From assembly GCA_036833805.1 (NCBI GenBank), contig DAITPA010000030.1, positions 1-21,952 on the forward strand: 21,952 nt of DNA. The letters run 5' to 3'. The stretch's first letter is position 1. Each line of letters begins with the position of its first letter. The stretch is from PALSA-1196 sp036833805 (GTDB lineage: Bacteria > Pseudomonadota > Gammaproteobacteria > Steroidobacterales > Steroidobacteraceae). Both the position numbers and the translations under genes were made by a program. Below the pieces are notes generated by a model, which saw nothing but the letters and a program-made list of their open reading frames with translations, did no database searches and was not told the origin of the DNA. Shown here piece by piece: positions 18,575 to 21,952 of the stretch.

Positions 18575-19810
18575 TTAAACGACCGCGCCCAACTTGAAGA
18601 TGGGCAGGTACATCGCGATCACGAGACCGCCGACCAAAACGCCGAGGATCGCCATGATGAGCGGCTCGAGAAGGCTCGACATCGCATCCACGGCATTGTC
18701 GACTTCGGCTTCGTAGAAGCTCGCGACCTTGCCCGACATCGTATCGAGCGAGCCTGACTCCTCGCCGACGGCGATCATCTGCACCACCATATTCGGAAAC
18801 AGCTCGGTCGTCTCCATGGCGCGCTGCAGGCGCTGGCCGGTCGCCACCTCGTCACGCATTCTCATGACCGCGTTCTCATAGACGATATTGCCGGTTGCAC
18901 CGGCCACCGACTCGAGTGCCTCAACAAGGGGCACGCCCGCGGCGAACATGGTGGAGAGCGTGCGCGCGAAGCGCGCGATCGCGGCCTTGTTCAAAATCGG
19001 GCCGATGACCGGCATCTTGAGCGCCGCGCGGTCCAGAAACTCGCGCATCTTCTTGGAGCGTTTCTTGAAGTAGAAAAACGTCCAGAAGATCCCGGCTACG
19101 ACCGCACCGATATAGATGATGTAACTTTGCACAAACCGCGAGAGGTTAATGACCATCTGCGTGAACGCCGGCAGGTCGGCACCAAAGCCTTTGAAAAGTT
19201 CCTCAAACTGCGGAATGACAAAGATCAGCAGGATCATGGTGACGACGATCGCCACGACCAGCACCGCGGCGGGATAGAACAGCGCCTTCGTCACCTTCTT
19301 CTTCAGTGCCTCGGTTTTTTCCTTGTAGCTTGCGATCTTGTCGAGCAGGCCCTCAAGCGCGCCCGCCTGCTCGCCGGCTTCCACGAGGTTGATGTATAGA
19401 TCATCGAAGTACAGGGGGTGCTTCGCGAGCGCCTCGTGCAGCGAGGTGCCGCCTTCGACATCGGATTTGATGTCGAGAATGAGGCGCTGCATGGCAGGTT
19501 TGTCGTGGCCCGCGCCGATGATTTCAAAACCCTGCACCAGCGGGATGCCGGCTGCCAACATGGTCGCGAGCTGGCGGCTGAACACCGCGATGTCCATGGC
19601 TTTCACCTTGCCACCGGACCTCATCATGTTCGACTGTTTGCGAATTCTCGACGGCGCGATGCCCCGGCGGCGCAGATCAGCGCGCAGCGCCGCCTCATCG
19701 GAAGCCAAGCTCTTGCCTTTTAAGCGCTTGCCCTTCTTGTCGCGGCCCTCCCATCTGAAGGGAAAATCGCGCTTGATGGTTTTGACGGTTGCGGTTGCTG
19801 CCTGTGCCAT
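18575..19810 (-). CDS. pilC: Type IV pilus inner-membrane platform protein PilC
   Basis: PilC is the GspF-family integral membrane protein that couples the PilB motor to pilin assembly. The protein is 411 residues. It carries a short soluble N-terminal region starting FRWEGRDKKGKRLKGK, then two tandem T2SSF domains, about residues 75-197 and 277-400. Each has the typical core, for example FSRQLATMLAAGIPLVQGFE and FARTLSTMFAAGVPLVEALE. Three membrane segments are visible near 178-200, 228-250 and 380-402. The start ATG is preceded by AGGA nine bases away. It begins 15 bases after the pilB stop and is nine bases from pilD, forming pilB-pilC-pilD. Confidence 0.97.
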   Translation of the reverse strand: MAQAATATVKTIKRDFPFRWEGRDKKGKRLKGKSLASDEAALRADLRRRGIAPSRIRKQSNMMRSGGKVKAMDIAVFSRQLATMLAAGIPLVQGFEIIGAGHDKPAMQRLILDIKSDVEGGTSLHEALAKHPLYFDDLYINLVEAGEQAGALEGLLDKIASYKEKTEALKKKVTKALFYPAAVLVVAIVVTMILLIFVIPQFEELFKGFGADLPAFTQMVINLSRFVQSYIIYIGAVVAGIFWTFFYFKKRSKKMREFLDRAALKMPVIGPILNKAAIARFARTLSTMFAAGVPLVEALESVAGATGNIVYENAVMRMRDEVATGQRLQRAMETTELFPNMVVQMIAVGEESGSLDTMSGKVASFYEAEVDNAVDAMSSLLEPLIMAILGVLVGGLVIAMYLPIFKLGAVV

Positions 19811-19825
19811 GTGCTTAGTCCTGCG

Positions 19826-21562
19826 TTACTCAACCGTGACGCTGTTGACTTCTTGGATACTGGTGAGGCCTTGCTTGACTTTTTCGAGGCCTGAACGGCG
19901 CAGATCCCACACGCCTTCCTTGGCGGCTTGCGCGCCGATATCCACCGCGCTGCCGCCCGTTAAAATGATGCGCGCGATCGACTCGGTGACCGGCAGTACC
20001 TGATAAATGCCGACGCGGCCCTTGTAGCCGTCGGTACAACTTGCGCAGCCTTTGGGCACGTAGATCTTCAATCCGGCCGCGACATCCGCTTCCTGGAATC
20101 CCTCCTTCAGCAACGCCTCCTTCGGAATATCAACCGGCTGCTTGCAGTTCGGACACAGGCGCCGCGCGAGGCGCTGCGCGATGATGAGACTCACCGATGT
20201 CGCGATGGCGTAGGGTTTGACGCCCATGTCAATGAGACGCGTCAAGGTCTGCGGCGCATCATTGGTATGCAATGTCGAGAGCACGAGGTGTCCGGTCTGC
20301 GCCGCTTTGATGGCGATTTCCGCTGTCTCGAGGTCACGCACCTCGCCGACCATGATCACATCCGGGTCCTGGCGCAAAAAGGCGCGCATCGCCGCGGCGA
20401 ACGTGAGTCCCACTTTCGGATTGACGTTGACCTGATTGACACCGGGCAGGTTGATTTCCGAAGGATCCTCGGCGGTGGAGATATTGGTGTCTTCGCGATT
20501 CAGGATGTGCAGGCCCGTGTAGAGCGACACGGTTTTGCCGCTGCCCGTCGGCCCGGTCACCAGGATCATGCCCTGGGGCTTGGCCAGAAACTTGGTGTAC
20601 AGATCGCGTTGAAAGGGCTCGTAGCCCAATGAATCGATGCCGAGCGCCGCCTGCGCTGGATCGAGAATACGCAGTACGATTTTCTCGCCGAACAGCGTCG
20701 GGCAGGTGCTGACGCGAAAGTCAATGGCGCGGTTTCTGGAGAGCCGCATCTTGATGCGGCCGTCCTGCGGGATCCGACGCTCGGCGATGTCCAGGCGCGA
20801 CATGACTTTCAAGCGAGCGGAGAGCTTGCCGGCGAGCTGCACCGGCGGCTGCGCGATCTCCTTCAGCACGCCGTCCATGCGAAAGCGCACGCGGTAGAGC
20901 TTTTCGTACGGCTCGAAGTGGATGTCCGAGGCGCCGCGGCGGATGGCATCCAGCATCAGTTTGTTGACGAAGCGCACGATGGGTGCGTCTTCGACGTCGT
21001 CGCGGCTGATCTCAACATCATCCTCGCCACCGCTGACTTCCAGATTCTCAAGATCGATGCCGTCTTCGTCGGAAAAAGTGGTGATCTGCGCGTCGGCCTG
21101 TTCGATCGCCTTGTCGACGGCCTTCTGCAGTTTGTCGTCCTCGACCACCACCGCTTCGACGCCAAGTCCCGTCTGAAACTTGATCTCGTCGATCGCGTGC
21201 ATCGCCGTCGGATCAGCGACCGCGAGGAACAGGCGTTTGCCGCGCTTGAAGAGCGGCAGCACCCGGTGCTTGGCGAGGAGTTTGTCGCTCACCAGGCGAA
21301 TGACTTCGCTGTCCGCGTTCAACGCATCCAGATCGAATAGCGGTACGCCAAACTCGGCGGCAGCGGCATTCGCGATATCCCGGGCCTTGGCGGCGCCGCT
21401 CGTCACGAGCTGCGTCACAACGCTCGATTTGCGCTCGCGGGAGACATTCAGCGCCTCGAGCATGGCCGCCTCTTCAACGACCCCGTCCTGAACGAGGCGC
21501 TGCGGCAGGCCGCCCAGACCGGAGCGCGAGCCTCCGACCGCTAAAGAAGCGTTATCATTCAT
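19826..21562 (-). CDS. pilB: Type IV pilus extension ATPase PilB
   Basis: PilB is the cytoplasmic hexameric ATPase that drives pilus extension. The protein is 578 residues from the ATG at 21562, which gives MNDNASL and a MshEN-like N-domain (about 20-155). An upstream TTG at 21625 would add 21 residues and looks unnatural. Walker A is GPTGSGKT (337-344). The Asp box contains ISTAEDPSEINLPG, the Walker B region is DPDVIMVGEVRDLE with Glu407, and the His box is STLHTND. The zinc-binding pairs CPNC (470-473) and CASC (506-509) are of the PilB type, which separates it from the retraction ATPase PilT. Usual members have EDPVEI where this has EDPSEI. Confidence 0.97.
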   Translation of the reverse strand: MNDNASLAVGGSRSGLGGLPQRLVQDGVVEEAAMLEALNVSRERKSSVVTQLVTSGAAKARDIANAAAAEFGVPLFDLDALNADSEVIRLVSDKLLAKHRVLPLFKRGKRLFLAVADPTAMHAIDEIKFQTGLGVEAVVVEDDKLQKAVDKAIEQADAQITTFSDEDGIDLENLEVSGGEDDVEISRDDVEDAPIVRFVNKLMLDAIRRGASDIHFEPYEKLYRVRFRMDGVLKEIAQPPVQLAGKLSARLKVMSRLDIAERRIPQDGRIKMRLSRNRAIDFRVSTCPTLFGEKIVLRILDPAQAALGIDSLGYEPFQRDLYTKFLAKPQGMILVTGPTGSGKTVSLYTGLHILNREDTNISTAEDPSEINLPGVNQVNVNPKVGLTFAAAMRAFLRQDPDVIMVGEVRDLETAEIAIKAAQTGHLVLSTLHTNDAPQTLTRLIDMGVKPYAIATSVSLIIAQRLARRLCPNCKQPVDIPKEALLKEGFQEADVAAGLKIYVPKGCASCTDGYKGRVGIYQVLPVTESIARIILTGGSAVDIGAQAAKEGVWDLRRSGLEKVKQGLTSIQEVNSVTVE

Positions 21563-21746
21563 GAGCTTATGTAAATCACCCCGGTCCGGAAGATACCAGT
21601 CTACCGGAGCAGACGACTGTGGCAATTGTCAAATCTGCAACATATTCGCACAACGCGTGGCCGCACCTGCGTGACTGGCTTCCCAAAAGAAGAAGCCCCT
21701 CCTGTGAGGGGCTTCTGGATGGCCTCGTGGCCATAAGGGCACTGTC
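21563..21746 (-). promoter_or_regulatory. pilA-pilB intergenic region
   Basis: This 184-base region separates the co-directional pilA and pilB. It holds the pilA terminator and a TTGACA (21627-21632, minus strand) that could be a -35 element for pilB. I see no matching -10 at 16-18 bases, so this is only a hint. A smaller hairpin, ATGGCC-TCGT-GGCCAT, lies at 21719-21734, between the pilA stop and the terminator. Confidence 0.35.
21681..21716 (-). terminator. Intrinsic terminator after pilA
   Basis: Read on the minus strand, an 11-bp perfect stem (AGAAGCCCCTC / GAGGGGCTTCT) with a four-base loop is followed by a T-rich tail, TCTTTTGGG. It lies about 30 bases past the pilA stop and would end a highly transcribed pilin mRNA before pilB. 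On the plus strand no T-run follows. Confidence 0.85.
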
Positions 21747-21952
21747 TTACGGGTGACAGCTTGAGGGCAGGTACTGGTTCGGGATACTCGTGTTGTTAAC
21801 AGGCGGCGGCGTGGCAAGTGTCGCCGGCGGTGTCGCCGTACCGCACACCCAGACGATGTCCTGATTGGCGCTTAAGCCCGGGGAAAGATCAAGCTCAAAG
21901 GTCTTGATCTTGGCATTCGCCTGCGGACCGGCGTACTTGATCTGGATCTGGC
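21747..21952 (-). CDS. pilA: Type IV pilin (PilA-like), C-terminal part only
   Basis: The minus-strand frame entering from the window edge is open for 67 codons up to a TAA at 21747-21749. The translated part contains KYAGPQANAKI, a LDLSPGLSANQDIVWVCG segment and ends NQYLPSSCHP. The VWVCG and YLPSSC cysteines are the disulfide pair of the type IV pilin D-region. The loop between them is 28 residues and rich in Pro and Thr. The N-terminal leader and hydrophobic helix are outside the window, so the call rests on this C-terminal pattern, the terminator behind it and pilBCD next door. A fimbrial minor pilin is less likely. An overlapping frame here is not coding. Confidence 0.85.
   Translation of the reverse strand, partial: QIQIKYAGPQANAKIKTFELDLSPGLSANQDIVWVCGTATPPATLATPPPVNNTSIPNQYLPSSCHP

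Noticed and set aside
21629..21817. A short minus-strand frame overlapping the pilin end
   Set aside because: It runs through the terminator stem and overlaps the well-supported pilin frame in another phase; the product is Arg-rich and not pilin-like.

Overview
The window is a high-GC, gene-dense chromosomal segment from a gammaproteobacterium. It carries the second half of the division and cell-wall (dcw) cluster, the lpxC-dciA-M23 peptidase-secA-mutT block that usually follows it, and an oppositely oriented zapD-coaE-pilD-pilC-pilB-pilA block. This gene order, with DciA as the DnaB loader and ZapD present, resembles Pseudomonas, Xanthomonas and Nevskia/Steroidobacter-type lineages. The genus cannot be fixed from the sequence alone. 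I see no phage, IS element, CRISPR array, tRNA or rRNA.

Layout. Positions 1-9885 (+) hold murD (5' end cut by the window edge), ftsW, murG, murC, murB, ddl, ftsQ, ftsA and ftsZ. From murD to ddl the genes overlap by 1-4 bases (ATGA, GTGA or TGATG junctions), ddl-ftsQ are 4 bases apart, and ftsQ-ftsA overlap by 8. This is one translationally coupled operon. ftsZ follows after 72 bases with its own strong ribosome-binding site. lpxC (+) lies behind a 142-base spacer that contains a 9-bp hairpin. dciA is on the minus strand, convergent with lpxC and divergent from a membrane-anchored M23 peptidase gene. secA (+) follows a spacer with a GC-alternating inverted repeat and a candidate promoter, and mutT overlaps the end of secA. 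Next is a small conserved-looking protein of unknown function (15781-16161, +). The minus-strand block then reads pilA (only its C-terminal end is inside the window), a terminator, pilB, pilC, pilD, coaE, zapD.

How the genes work together. MurD, MurC, MurB, Ddl and MurG make lipid II. FtsW polymerises it at the septum, FtsQ links the division complex, and FtsA tethers FtsZ to the membrane. LpxC commits carbon to lipid A, SecA drives protein export, and the M23 protein probably trims or regulates murein. ZapD bundles FtsZ. PilB, PilC, PilD and PilA assemble type IV pili. CoaE and MutT are housekeeping enzymes.

I found no convincing new multi-gene system. The points most worth a second look are the uncharacterised protein at 15781-16161, the promoter-overlapping palindrome before secA, the hairpin leader of lpxC, the long Pro/Thr-rich disulfide loop of the pilin, and several non-ATG starts.
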